The position numbers were made by a program, and so were the translations under genes. A stretch of 64,000 nt of DNA from positions 103,894,501 to 103,958,500 of the forward strand of contig CM075346.1 in NCBI GenBank assembly GCA_037693485.1, written 5' to 3'. The stretch is from Kitagawia praeruptora (Eukaryota > Streptophyta > Magnoliopsida > Apiales > Apiaceae). This document shows, in pieces, positions 48,762 to 58,608 of this stretch (its first letter is position 1; every line of letters starts with the position of its first letter). A model generated the notes under the pieces. The model searched no databases. It had not been told where the DNA came from and saw only the letters and a list, made by a program, of their open reading frames with translations.

Positions 48762-51700
48762 TTAATTACTAGGACTATTTAACATACCCAATTCACCAAC
48801 AATTCTGGTGAATGTGGATTCGTCAAGAGACTTAGTAAAAATATCTGCTGTTTGTTCTTCCGTGGGTACAAAATGTAACTCCACGGTACCATTCATGACA
48901 TGCTCTCGGATAAAATGATACCTGATGTCAATGTGCTTGGTCCTCGTATGCTGCACAGGATTGTTGGAGATTGCTATGGCACTTGTATTGTCACACAAAA
49001 TTGGAATATTGTCAAGTACAAAGCCATAGTCACGTAGCTGATTCCTAATCCACAAGATTTGAGCACAACAGCTTCCAGCAGCTATATATTCTGCTTCAGC
49101 TGTTGAATTGGAAACTGTTTGTTGTTTCTTGCTGTACCAGGAGACCAGCCTACCACCTAGGAATTGACAACTCCCAGAGGTGCTTTTTCTATCTACAACA
49201 CTACCTGCATAATCTGAATCTGTATATCCAACAAGGTTAAAACCAGATTCTTTAGGGTACCAAATACCTAAGTTAGGTGTACCCTTAAGATATCTCAAGA
49301 TTCGTTTAACAGCAATGAGATGCACATCTCTAGGATCCGCTTGGAACCTTGCACACAAGCATGTAGCATACATAATATCAGGTCTACTTGCAGTAAGGTA
49401 AAGTAATGAACCTATCATACCTCTGTAGCTTGTGATATCTACCTTAGCAGAATTTTCACAAGCTCCAAATTTCACAGCTGTTGATGATGGTGTTCTTGCT
49501 GAAGATGAGTCCTCCATTTGATATTTCTTGAGGAGCTCTCTGACATACTTGGATTGACAAATAAAAATTCCATCTGTCCTTTGACTTACTTGTAATCCAA
49601 GAAAGAACTTCAGCTCACCCATCAGGCTCATCTCAAATTTACCCTGCATTAACTTAGCAAATTTCTTGCACAGAAGATCATTAGTAGACCCAAATATTAT
49701 ATCGTCCACATAGACTTGGACTAATATAGTATCATTCTTATGTTTCTTAGTAAAGAGAGTTTTGTCTATGACACCTCTAACAAATCCATTTTCAAGTAAA
49801 AATTCAGAAAGAGTGTCATACCATTTCCTTGGAGCTTGCTTAAGACCATAAATTGCCTTGAAGAGAAAGTAGACAAAATCCAAGAATTCTGGATCTTCAA
49901 AGCCAGGGGGTTGTTCTACATATACCTCTTCATCCAGCTTGCCATTCAGGAAGGCACTCTTGACATCCATTTGATAAACTTTGAAGTTTGAATGTGCTGC
50001 GAATGCCAAGAATATCCTTATAGCCTCAAGTCTAGCCACTGGTGCATAGGTTTCATCATAATCTATTCCTTCAGCTTGGGAATAACCTTTAGCAACCAGT
50101 CTTGCTTTGTTTCTAGTTACAATGCCATCTTCATCAAGTTTGTTTCTGAATACCCACCTGGTATCAACTACTTTCCTGTCTTTAGGTCTGGGTACCAGCT
50201 TCCATACTTCTTGTTGTTTGAATTGATTGAGTTCATCTTGCATAGCAATCACCCAATCAGGATCAGAGAGAGCTTCTTCTGTTTTCTTAGGTTCTATTGC
50301 AGACAGAAACCCAGAATAATTGCATTGATTTTGATAGCTCCTTCTAGTTTTTACACCAACATCTGGATCACCAACGATCAACTCAAAAGGATGAGCTCTA
50401 TTCCACACAGTCTGTCTGGGAAGATTTGACCTTGATGATTCGCCTTGATCTTCATTATGATGTTGAGTATGACCAGTTGATCCTTCATCACCTCCCCCTG
50501 AGTTGTTGCCAGTTTGACTAGATGAATGTTCAGGAGTGTCAGTGGTATCTCCAGTCTGATCATTGTTTCCACCACCACCACCCTGATCATTATCATCATT
50601 ATTACTGTTATCATTAGCAGCAACATCAGGTTGGTTGTCACCATCTGAATCGGAGTCTGTCATATCATCGAAAGATAACTTTTCAGATGAATCCTCCGTT
50701 TGGATACTAGGAAGTTTAGTGTCATCAAATGATACATTGACACTTTCAAGCATTGTCTGATGATCAATCACATACACCTTGTAAGCTCTTCTTGAATAAC
50801 CAATGAAAATTGCTTCATGTGCTTTGGCCTCAAATTTACCACCACGATCATCTCCATCTTTAAGCACAAAGCATTTTGCTCCAAATACATGAAAGTACTT
50901 GAGTGTTGGTCTCTTTTCATACATGATTTCATAGGGGGTCTTCATCAAGTCTTTGTTGATTAAAGTTCGATTCTGGGTGTAACATGCAGTGTTAACAGCT
51001 TCAGCCCAAAAGTACAAGGGAAGCTTTGCTTCACTTAACATAGTACGTGCAGCTTCAATCAAGGTTCTATTCTTTCTTTCTACTACCCCATTTTGCTGAG
51101 GAGTTCTTGGGGCTGAGTACTGCCTTGTTATTCCCTTTTCAGTACAAAAATCATTTAGAACTGCATTCTTAAATTCGGTTCCATTGTCTGACCTTATTGC
51201 TCTAACTGGTTTCTTGTACTCCATTTCAATCAACTTGATGTGATCAATCACTAGCTGTGGAGTTTCATCTTTGGAATTCAGAAATAAAACCCATGTGTAC
51301 TTTGAGTAGTCATCAATAATTACGAGAGCATATCTTTTCTTTGACATAGACATCACATTAACTGGACCGAACAGATCCATGTGCAACAGTTGTAGAGGTT
51401 CAGTTATTGATGATATGTCAGTGCTCCTGTGAGTTGCTGTTTTCAATTTGCCTTTTTGACAGGCATCACAGAGTCCTTCTTGAGTGAATTCCATTGAAGG
51501 TAAACCTCTCACCAGTTCTCTTTTAACTAGAGAATTCATTGTCTTGAAATTAAGGTGGGAGAGTTTCTTGTGCCATAGCCAACTTTCATCTGTAGATGCT
51601 TTAGAATAAAAGCAGTTGATTTCTTCAGTGCTTCCAGTGTTCATATTGGCCACGTACAGATTTCCTTTTCTGACTCCTGTAAGAGATGGTTGTTCATGTC

Positions 51701-52037
51701 TCTTGTGTGAGATTAGACAATTCTTCTTGTTGAAGTAAGCCTCGAATCCCTTGTCACAGAATTGACTGACACTTAACAAATTGTGCTCAAGTCCTTTCAC
51801 AAAAGACACTTCATCAATGATAACATTTCCAGCTTCCAATCTGCCATATCCATCAGTTGTACCAATGCTGTTATCTCCAAAGGTAACCACTGGGCCGGCT
51901 TTCTCAACCACATTTGTCAGCAGGGTTCTATCTCCAGTCATATGCCTTGAACATCCACTGTCCAAGATCCAGGTCACTCGATCAACCTGTTTCACACCCT
52001 GCAATGACAAATAGATTAAACCTTCTTCGGAACCCAA
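48762..52037 (-). CDS. pol: pol of element C: protease, integrase, RT, RNase H, intact
   Basis: Polyprotein of about 1091 residues. The protease motif is WILDSGCSRHMTG near residue 30. Pre-integrase HHCC is around 155-200 (WLWHKKLSHLNF, CDACQKGK). The integrase D,D-35-E core is HMDLFGPV, RSDNGTEF, QQNGVVERKNRT. An acidic Asn/Gly-rich linker follows at about 450-540. RT has YAPVARLEAIR, MDVKSAFLNGKLDEEVY, YGLKQAPRKW and the catalytic YVDDIIFGS. RNase H has YTDSDYAGSVVDRKSTSG and NSTAEAEYIAAGSC. All key residues are present. The frame opens after a TAA at 52059-52061; the codon at 52037 is TTG and there is no ATG nearby. It overlaps gag by 22 nt to that codon in the -1 frame, so expression probably needs frameshifting or another recoding step. 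Confidence 0.95.
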   Translation of the reverse strand: MGSEEGLIYLSLQGVKQVDRVTWILDSGCSRHMTGDRTLLTNVVEKAGPVVTFGDNSIGTTDGYGRLEAGNVIIDEVSFVKGLEHNLLSVSQFCDKGFEAYFNKKNCLISHKRHEQPSLTGVRKGNLYVANMNTGSTEEINCFYSKASTDESWLWHKKLSHLNFKTMNSLVKRELVRGLPSMEFTQEGLCDACQKGKLKTATHRSTDISSITEPLQLLHMDLFGPVNVMSMSKKRYALVIIDDYSKYTWVLFLNSKDETPQLVIDHIKLIEMEYKKPVRAIRSDNGTEFKNAVLNDFCTEKGITRQYSAPRTPQQNGVVERKNRTLIEAARTMLSEAKLPLYFWAEAVNTACYTQNRTLINKDLMKTPYEIMYEKRPTLKYFHVFGAKCFVLKDGDDRGGKFEAKAHEAIFIGYSRRAYKVYVIDHQTMLESVNVSFDDTKLPSIQTEDSSEKLSFDDMTDSDSDGDNQPDVAANDNSNNDDNDQGGGGGNNDQTGDTTDTPEHSSSQTGNNSGGGDEGSTGHTQHHNEDQGESSRSNLPRQTVWNRAHPFELIVGDPDVGVKTRRSYQNQCNYSGFLSAIEPKKTEEALSDPDWVIAMQDELNQFKQQEVWKLVPRPKDRKVVDTRWVFRNKLDEDGIVTRNKARLVAKGYSQAEGIDYDETYAPVARLEAIRIFLAFAAHSNFKVYQMDVKSAFLNGKLDEEVYVEQPPGFEDPEFLDFVYFLFKAIYGLKQAPRKWYDTLSEFLLENGFVRGVIDKTLFTKKHKNDTILVQVYVDDIIFGSTNDLLCKKFAKLMQGKFEMSLMGELKFFLGLQVSQRTDGIFICQSKYVRELLKKYQMEDSSSARTPSSTAVKFGACENSAKVDITSYRGMIGSLLYLTASRPDIMYATCLCARFQADPRDVHLIAVKRILRYLKGTPNLGIWYPKESGFNLVGYTDSDYAGSVVDRKSTSGSCQFLGGRLVSWYSKKQQTVSNSTAEAEYIAAGSCCAQILWIRNQLRDYGFVLDNIPILCDNTSAIAISNNPVQHTRTKHIDIRYHFIREHVMNGTVELHFVPTEEQTADIFTKSLDESTFTRIVGELGMLNSPSN

Positions 52038-54349
52038 ACCTGATTGGGTCCAGAGTACTTAAAGAATTGGCCTTTATCAGGCAAAACAACATTTTTAACA
52101 TTGACACCATCTTCACCACTAACCAACATACATTTAACCCTATAAACAGATTTGACAATCTTCTGTTTTATCTTGGGTATCCATGTTTCTTTAGCAGCAA
52201 TGACATTTGTTTCACTGACTGGACATTTGACCTTGTAAACAGCCTTACCAAAAGTCTGTTTAGGCTTTGATACAAATGTCTCTCTCCTATCTTGAGGAGG
52301 ACTAGCAGTCTTTGATCTAACATTTTTATTCTTATTCATGTGTTGTCGAGGAGCAGTCTTACTAGCACATGCTTGATTACCATTAAAGTAAGCAGACATT
52401 ACATTGAAAGCACAAGACATACAATTGACAACACCACATGCTTTATGATAAACATCAATGATAGGCATGGTATGCATGTTAGACATGTTATTGTTCTTTT
52501 TCAGCTTATCACCACTTAACCCAGTTTTAGATGAACTCGTTGGATAAACAACCTTAACTGGTTTCTTAACAGATTTAACATTATCAAGGACTATGCCATT
52601 TGCACTGTCCTCATTACGCATCTCTTCTTGAATAATGATAGAAGTGAAGTTTGGAGGTTCTGCAATCGACTTCTTAAAGAGCGGATCTTCAACTTTCTTA
52701 AGCACATGTGGTATACCCCTCTCTTTAGCACTAACAAGGTTAGGGGTATTTATGCCTAACAAACCAACAGCTTCGTTATAACCAAACCCTATTCCTACAG
52801 TTCGTTCTATAGCTTGTTTATTGAAATGCTCTTTAGAAAGTTTAACAGAATTAAAGCAAGCACTAACCTTGGTTTCAAGTTCAGCAATTTTAGAAAGTTG
52901 TTTAGTCACTACTTCTAGAATGGATTTCTCTCTTCTATTAAGTCGTGCTATTTCCTCTTTTTGTTGATCTTGATTAACATGCACCTTTTTCAGTTCTAAC
53001 ACTTCATTTTCAAGTTCAGTGTTTAACAGATTTAATCTAGCAATGTGTTTTTGTGCATTAGCCAAGGAACCACCTAACTGACGAACCAACTCAGAGTCAG
53101 TAAGTTTTACCTGTGGTTTAGGATCAGTGAGCATGTCACCATTTGCCATTAGTGCAAGATTTCCAAATTCTTCATCTTCACTATCTGTGTCATCCCAGCT
53201 TTTACCAGCAGCCACATAGGCTTTTCCAGGTTTCTTCTTTTCAGGAACATAATCTCTCTTCTGGGCTTGTTTAGGTTTCTGACACTCAGTGGCAAAGTGT
53301 CCAAGTTCATTGCAATTATAACAACGAATTTTGCTTCTATCAACAGTTCCAGTTTTGTAGCCACCTCTGCTACTGGAGGATGAGGAACCTCCTCTCTGGA
53401 ATCTGTTGTTAGACTTGAACTTGAACTTAGGATTTCTCCTGAATCTAAAGTTGCCAAACTGTCTAACCATGAGTGCCATGGATTCATCCTCCAACTGATC
53501 CAATTCTTCTAATGAGTAAAACTCACTTCCATCCTGAGTAGCTGGTGTCTGACCATGTTCCACTTCAGTCTGCTCCTTGTCTGAGCTGTAAGGTCGAACA
53601 ACCTTAGCTTCCACTTCCTTAGGAGCCTCAACCACTAATGCTGTAGATGAACTTGCAACTCTACCTTTACCATGAATCTCTTTCTGTTGGACTTGTTCTA
53701 ACTCATAGGTTTTTAAAACACCGAAGAGTTTTTCAAGACTAACTTTATTCAAGTCACGAGATTCTCTTATGGCTGTTATCCTGTGTTCCAGGTGAGTTGG
53801 CATAGTCAGTAAGAACTTCAGATTAATCTCCTTCTGTGTATAGTTCTTGCCATGGATTTGCAAGTTGTTGATTATTTTATTATACCTTTCAAACACTTCT
53901 TGAATGCCTTCATTAGGGCCAGCTCTGAAGTGTTCATACTCAGAGGTTAAGATTTGAAGTCTGTTCTCCCTGACTTCATCAGTTCCTTCATTAATGGTTT
54001 CAATAGTTTCCCACATGTGTTTGGCAGTTTTACAATTCATCACATGGCTGTACATCACAGCATCCAGGGAATCTATTAGAATGAGTCTGAGGTTTCTATC
54101 AAGCCCTGCATCCTCCTTTTCATCAGGTGTATAGGTAGCAGGGTCCTTTTCATAAGACTTAGCAGGAATCACAATTTTTCCCTCTGCTTCAACTTCATCT
54201 TCATAGACCATAGGAGTTTTAGGTCCGGTTTTCAAAACAACCAAATATTTAACATTTGTACATTCCAGAAACAACTCCATCTTATTCTTCCACATGTCAT
54301 AATTATCTTTGTCAAATATAGGTATCTTAACAATGGCTTTAGAAGTCAT
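52016..54349 (-). CDS. gag: gag of element C, intact (777 aa)
   Basis: ATG at 54349 (MTSKAIVKIPIFDKDNYDMW), about 85 nt past the PBS. N-terminal copia gag domain (KYNKIINNLQIHGKNYTQK-like stretch near residues 160-190), Arg/Ser/Gly-rich basic patch, and CCHC knuckle CYNCNELGHFATEC near residue 345. A coiled coil spans about 420-510. A second Cys-rich motif, VVNCMSCAFNVMSAYFNG, sits near residue 650. It ends in repeated W(I/V)PK segments and GPNQVWVPKKV. The last 22 nt overlap the pol frame. The capsid-like product is expected to act in cytoplasmic particles. Confidence 0.93.
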   Translation of the reverse strand: MTSKAIVKIPIFDKDNYDMWKNKMELFLECTNVKYLVVLKTGPKTPMVYEDEVEAEGKIVIPAKSYEKDPATYTPDEKEDAGLDRNLRLILIDSLDAVMYSHVMNCKTAKHMWETIETINEGTDEVRENRLQILTSEYEHFRAGPNEGIQEVFERYNKIINNLQIHGKNYTQKEINLKFLLTMPTHLEHRITAIRESRDLNKVSLEKLFGVLKTYELEQVQQKEIHGKGRVASSSTALVVEAPKEVEAKVVRPYSSDKEQTEVEHGQTPATQDGSEFYSLEELDQLEDESMALMVRQFGNFRFRRNPKFKFKSNNRFQRGGSSSSSSRGGYKTGTVDRSKIRCYNCNELGHFATECQKPKQAQKRDYVPEKKKPGKAYVAAGKSWDDTDSEDEEFGNLALMANGDMLTDPKPQVKLTDSELVRQLGGSLANAQKHIARLNLLNTELENEVLELKKVHVNQDQQKEEIARLNRREKSILEVVTKQLSKIAELETKVSACFNSVKLSKEHFNKQAIERTVGIGFGYNEAVGLLGINTPNLVSAKERGIPHVLKKVEDPLFKKSIAEPPNFTSIIIQEEMRNEDSANGIVLDNVKSVKKPVKVVYPTSSSKTGLSGDKLKKNNNMSNMHTMPIIDVYHKACGVVNCMSCAFNVMSAYFNGNQACASKTAPRQHMNKNKNVRSKTASPPQDRRETFVSKPKQTFGKAVYKVKCPVSETNVIAAKETWIPKIKQKIVKSVYRVKCMLVSGEDGVNVKNVVLPDKGQFFKYSGPNQVWVPKKV

Positions 54350-54432
54350 GATGAATTTTTAAGAGAGTTAAAAATTCGAGCTTGATTTTTAATTGAATAA
54401 GAATAGGATCTTGATTTGTATATCAATCAAAC

Positions 54433-54445
54433 GGCTCTGATACCA
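54433..54445 (-). other. Primer binding site of element C (initiator tRNA-Met)
   Basis: Minus strand TGGTATCAGAGCC, two bases inside the 5' LTR. Confidence 0.92.
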
Positions 54446-54447
54446 AT

Positions 54448-55864
54448 TGTTAGGTCCGTTAAGATTGTAGAAGGGGGGGTTGAATACAATCTATATCTTT
54501 TTATCGAAATTTGTCCGTTAAATAAAATTTAGTTTAGACAAATTTGAGCGGAATTAATTGAAACAAAATTCAAGTTAAATATAACGATATATTAAACTTG
54601 ATGGTTGTTACAAAATCAGTACAGAGTATTATCACGTTAATAAAAACTAATTAGAAAATTCGACATGAACTTTTCTAATTTAGTTAATAAAAATCGAGAT
54701 AAGAACTAGGAAACTTAATTCGCTAGTAATACAAGAGTCACAAATAATTAAGTTCTATTGGATCAAATATTACAAATGAGTTGAACTTAATTTTCTGTGA
54801 ATTAAATGAGATGGTCAGTAGCTCTTAAAGATGAGAGAGATGTTATATTTTTGCTCCTGTCTTTTTTTCAGCTTGTCTCGTGTGTCTGTGAATGTGGGCT
54901 ACTGTCTCTTTTGTAGTTAACATCTTCAAAATATCTCCTGTCCCCTTTTTTTACTCCAACAGACTATCTACAGACTGTTTTTAAAGGCTTGCAGACTATC
55001 CAGGAGACACACAGACTACCGGTGTGACTATCTGTCTTGCTTCAGACTACCGGTGTGACTTTCCTTCTTCATCAGACTACCGGTGTGACTATCAACACTC
55101 TACAGACAACCGGTGTGACTATCAATTCTTTACAGACAACCGGTGTGACTATCAATTCTTTACAGACAACCGGTGTGACTATTCTTCTTGGCAGACTACC
55201 GAATTCTTTAGCAGACTATCACTTAGACTATCTCAAATAGTCTTTTAACAATAAAACCATAGTCTTAAAACACTTCTGATAGTCTTTCAGCAATCTATAT
55301 TAATTCTAAATTAATTAATTCAATAATTAAATTAATAAATAAATTAATTCTTGAAGAATTAATTTATTAATTAAGTTAACTAAATACTTTAAATTAATTA
55401 ATAGAGAATTAACATAATTCATTTGATAGTCTAATCTTCACTTTTAAACCACTGAAATAAATAAAGAACCTCCACTGAATATTTGTTGACGCTCAATGCA
55501 CGGTCTGGTTCATGAACGACTAACTTCAACTTCTGTTCTTCATTTTGACTTTAAGTTGTGGTCAATTTCTTCTGACACCTTTCTTCAAATATTCTGTACT
55601 GATACTGTCTCTTGTCACTTTTAGAAATCTCTGTCCTTCTGAATTAAATCCATGACTTTGAATACCACACTGAGGCTTGATCAGTAGACTGAACTTCTTC
55701 CAGTGTAAAATATCAAAACTATAGATTGACTTGTAGATTTGTTCCTTCTGATAGATAGCATCTTCTGAGATTCCTGTGACAGTTAATGTTATTTACTTAT
55801 TACAATCTACTTTAAGTTGAGTTGGATCCTCGAACTACAAATAGGCTGAGTCATATGCCTTTCA
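54448..55864 (-). repeat. 5' LTR of element C (1417 bp)
   Basis: TG..CA ends, identical by eye to 41975-43391, including the 30-bp tandem array; CAATG duplication just outside. Confidence 0.97.
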
Positions 55865-56851
55865 CAATGTTATTTCGACATAAACTTTTCATCCGTACGG
55901 TTGGATTATCAAAAATAATAATAAAATACAAGATTTAAGGTGCACTAATAGAGAACTTCTCTATAGTGTGCTTTAGAAACTCCATGCCCATAAATAAATT
56001 CCTAATAGATAACAGTTACTGTACATCTAAGCCTAGAATATTCCTAGTAATCTACTCATCTAATATAATACAATTTCATAAAAAATAACAATTAACTTTA
56101 TTCATTAGTAATAACATATAATGAAGATACGTAAATCTTTTAAATTTTTGCTCCGCAATTCCGCATCAAGGAGTTCTCGCTCAACATAACTTCAAAGGGT
56201 TCCCAAAATCCCAACTTCCCAAAGAGTAGAACCCCTGCCCTTTGATTACTCCTACCAGATATAAATTGATATTAACCGAAGTCATCACTGGGAACATCAC
56301 ATACACACCAAATCAATGACATATTAGCAGCCAAAGAAAATTCATCATGCTAATGTCCACAACAATAAGCTTTAAAATATGAAAAGAGACAACATGCTTG
56401 CACACATATATACCAAGAAGCGTAGGAACAGTTGGGTTCAACAATAATAGAGGCTAGATTCAATATTCCCAATTACTGCATAATGAGGTAAACTTTTATG
56501 TAACAAATCAAACAGCCCCCGTAAAGATCTCAATATGCCTTGCACCAGCATATAGACAGATACTTGAATATCTGTCATCTCTGCATTTCTTTCTAGGCAG
56601 TAATATTTTGTTAATACCAAACTTTTCACCCTTTTCTGATATCTTAGCTTACATTTACATAACTCTTCTAATATGTACTTACTCGCACAAACCTTTTCAG
56701 TTGTATAAACACTATACCCAAGTTTATTAACCTTCGAACTTTTATTTTACATTACCAAGACTAGCTAAGGTTTGCCCCAACAGATTCAAAATTCCCGACA
56801 GATCGCAAAATACAGCTCAAACAAAGTATTAAAAGACAAACAAATTGTTAC

Positions 56852-56904
56852 CTGCTCATTTTGAATACTAGAATCAGATCGCCAATTGTACTCATATGTT
56901 GAAC
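56852..56904 (-). pseudogene. EAF1: EAF1-like exon 11, acceptor AG lost
   Basis: Reads STYEYNWRSDSSIQNEQ in phase (family: STYEQRW..DS..HNEQ) and ends at CAG|GTAACA. The expected acceptor just before GTTCAACA reads TTTCGGG, with no AG; the nearest AG upstream is about 20 nt away (TTCAAG) and would change the frame. This is the exon next to the intron that received element C. Confidence 0.72.
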
Positions 56905-56991
56905 CCCGAAACACACAATATTTCTTGAATAATAAGAAACAGAGAATAGGAGTTAAAATAACCATATTGATAGTTCAAAACGGAAGTATAC

Positions 56992-57516
56992 CAAATTCTT
57001 TGCCTTGCTTTTTCTTTTTAGGTTTATGTAATACTTCTGAGGAGTCATCGGGTAGCTGCCTTTCCAAATTACGTACAGACTCAACCTCCATACCGTGCAG
57101 GACATGAGATCCACCCTGCAAATTATTCTGATCATCCTGAAAAGAGTTCGTATCACCACTAGATGCATCGGTCTTGCTGGGTGCCTGAAGACAGCCATGA
57201 GCTCCCGCATTAAAAGGACTTATAACTCTCTGCCGGGAAGCAGTCCGCACACGCTTCGTTGGAATTGAAACAAGTGTGTTGGAGGGCCTTTTTCCAAGTA
57301 AAACAGATTGATGGTTTCCAGCTTTATTTTCAGTGGATTGTATAAATGGTGAATCAGATCCCATTTCATATGATCTAGCTGCAAATTCCTTCATCAGATG
57401 TCTCTTTTTTTTCTGCACCATTTTAGATGGCTTGGTGTTCTCAAACCCCCCAGGTAAATAATATGTGTTTGTTTCTCCTTCATCCTCTTCAAATGCATTC
57501 TCACAAGAACCATATT
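56992..57516 (-). pseudogene. EAF1: EAF1-like exon 10
   Basis: Acceptor TTTTTTAG, donor G|GTATAC. Reads ENAFEEDEGETNTYYLPGGF, LGKRPSNTL, SIPTKRVRTASRQRVISPF, TDASSGDTNSFQDDQ and PKKKKQGKEF. It is acidic, then basic with a nuclear-localisation-like PTKRVRTASRQR; well conserved and unbroken. Confidence 0.85.
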
Positions 57517-57944
57517 CTAAAAAATTCACCAACTTATTTAGAATTCATAAGGAACTTAAAGCAATGATAATTATAGCGTCTGTAGTCTCGCATTACCTGC
57601 TAAAGCATCATAACCAGAGGTCTCCACTTCTTCTTGGATGGCAATGCCAGTTCTCTAAAGACATTGACCCAAAAACAAAAAATGTAGTGAATACGCTAAG
57701 CTAACTGGAAAGTAGCATTACTAATAAGAAAGATTAAAACTCGTAGTTCATAGAGCTCTTGCATAATCGAGACATAATACAGTAGACATACTACATACAG
57801 TAGTAATGTTCAGTAAACGAAGGTGACAATCTTTTGCCTAGATTTTGTTCCTTTTGGAGTTCAGATCTTACTTATACATTTAAGAGAATAATTTATTGGA
57901 AAGAACTAAGAAGATCATGAACTTACTACGTTTACATCCATTGA

Positions 57945-57968
57945 TGTGTGTGTGTGTGTGTGTGTGTG
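57945..57968. repeat. (GT)n microsatellite in EAF1-like intron 8
   Basis: About 12 TG units. Confidence 0.95.
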
Positions 57969-58608
57969 AAACATTAGAAACTAGGAGCATATATGCCGTC
58001 AATCTGAAGACTGCATAGGCAATAGATCTGACAAACAAATAAAAATAGAAAATGAAAGTTGATTTGTTATGTACTTCCACTTTACTCTAGTCCTCGGAAT
58101 TGCTCATGTTGTCTATGTTACATTACAAGAATTCAAAATCATTAATCCTACAGAAGAAAGAAGGTAGCCAAAATTCAACTCAAACTTTTCGTTGTCTATG
58201 GACAAGGGACAATCAACAAGAAAATCCCAATATACATCCAAAACAATGTTAGCGTATGTGAGGTATTCATGAACAGGCACTAGGAAATTAGGGCTAAATT
58301 GTGAAACAATATGGACTTCCCTTTCTTTCTTATCTTTATTATGCAGGTATTAACAGGAAGATCGTGAATGAGATGAGAGGATATGGCAACTTTCCAGTTA
58401 ACCAGTAAGATGTGTTAGTCGTTAGCAATATGTCTACCTCCTGATGCAGTATGTGGGCTTCAATAGATTTCCTGTAGGCTTCCATTGAACCAGCAGGAAC
58501 TGTATAGAAGAGGCTTTCCTGCAAAAAATAAAGATTTAAAATTTATGAATAAACAAAACTAGAAACCACTTAATCAAATACAAAATATCATTTACTGTTG
58601 GCCCATAC

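Larger units (their letters stand above)
41970..55869 (-). mobile_element. Element C: complete, apparently intact Sirevirus-type copia retrotransposon, 13,890 bp
   Basis: The body is 41975-55864, flanked by CAATG at 41970-41974 and 55865-55869. The two LTRs are both 1417 bp and I found no difference between them by eye. PBS, gag (777 aa), pol (about 1091 aa), motif-rich spacer, ORF3 (1183 aa) and polypurine tract are all present and open, so it may be autonomous and recently active. It differs from the A/B family in LTR sequence and in much of gag and ORF3. It sits in intron 11 of the EAF1-like gene in the same transcriptional direction; without it that intron would be about 2.8 kb. Confidence 0.97.

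Noticed and set aside
52016..52040. 23-nt GT...CAG stretch at the element C gag-pol junction that would join the frames if removed
   Set aside because: Far below plant intron size, and the equivalent 21-nt stretch in element B does not restore the frame.
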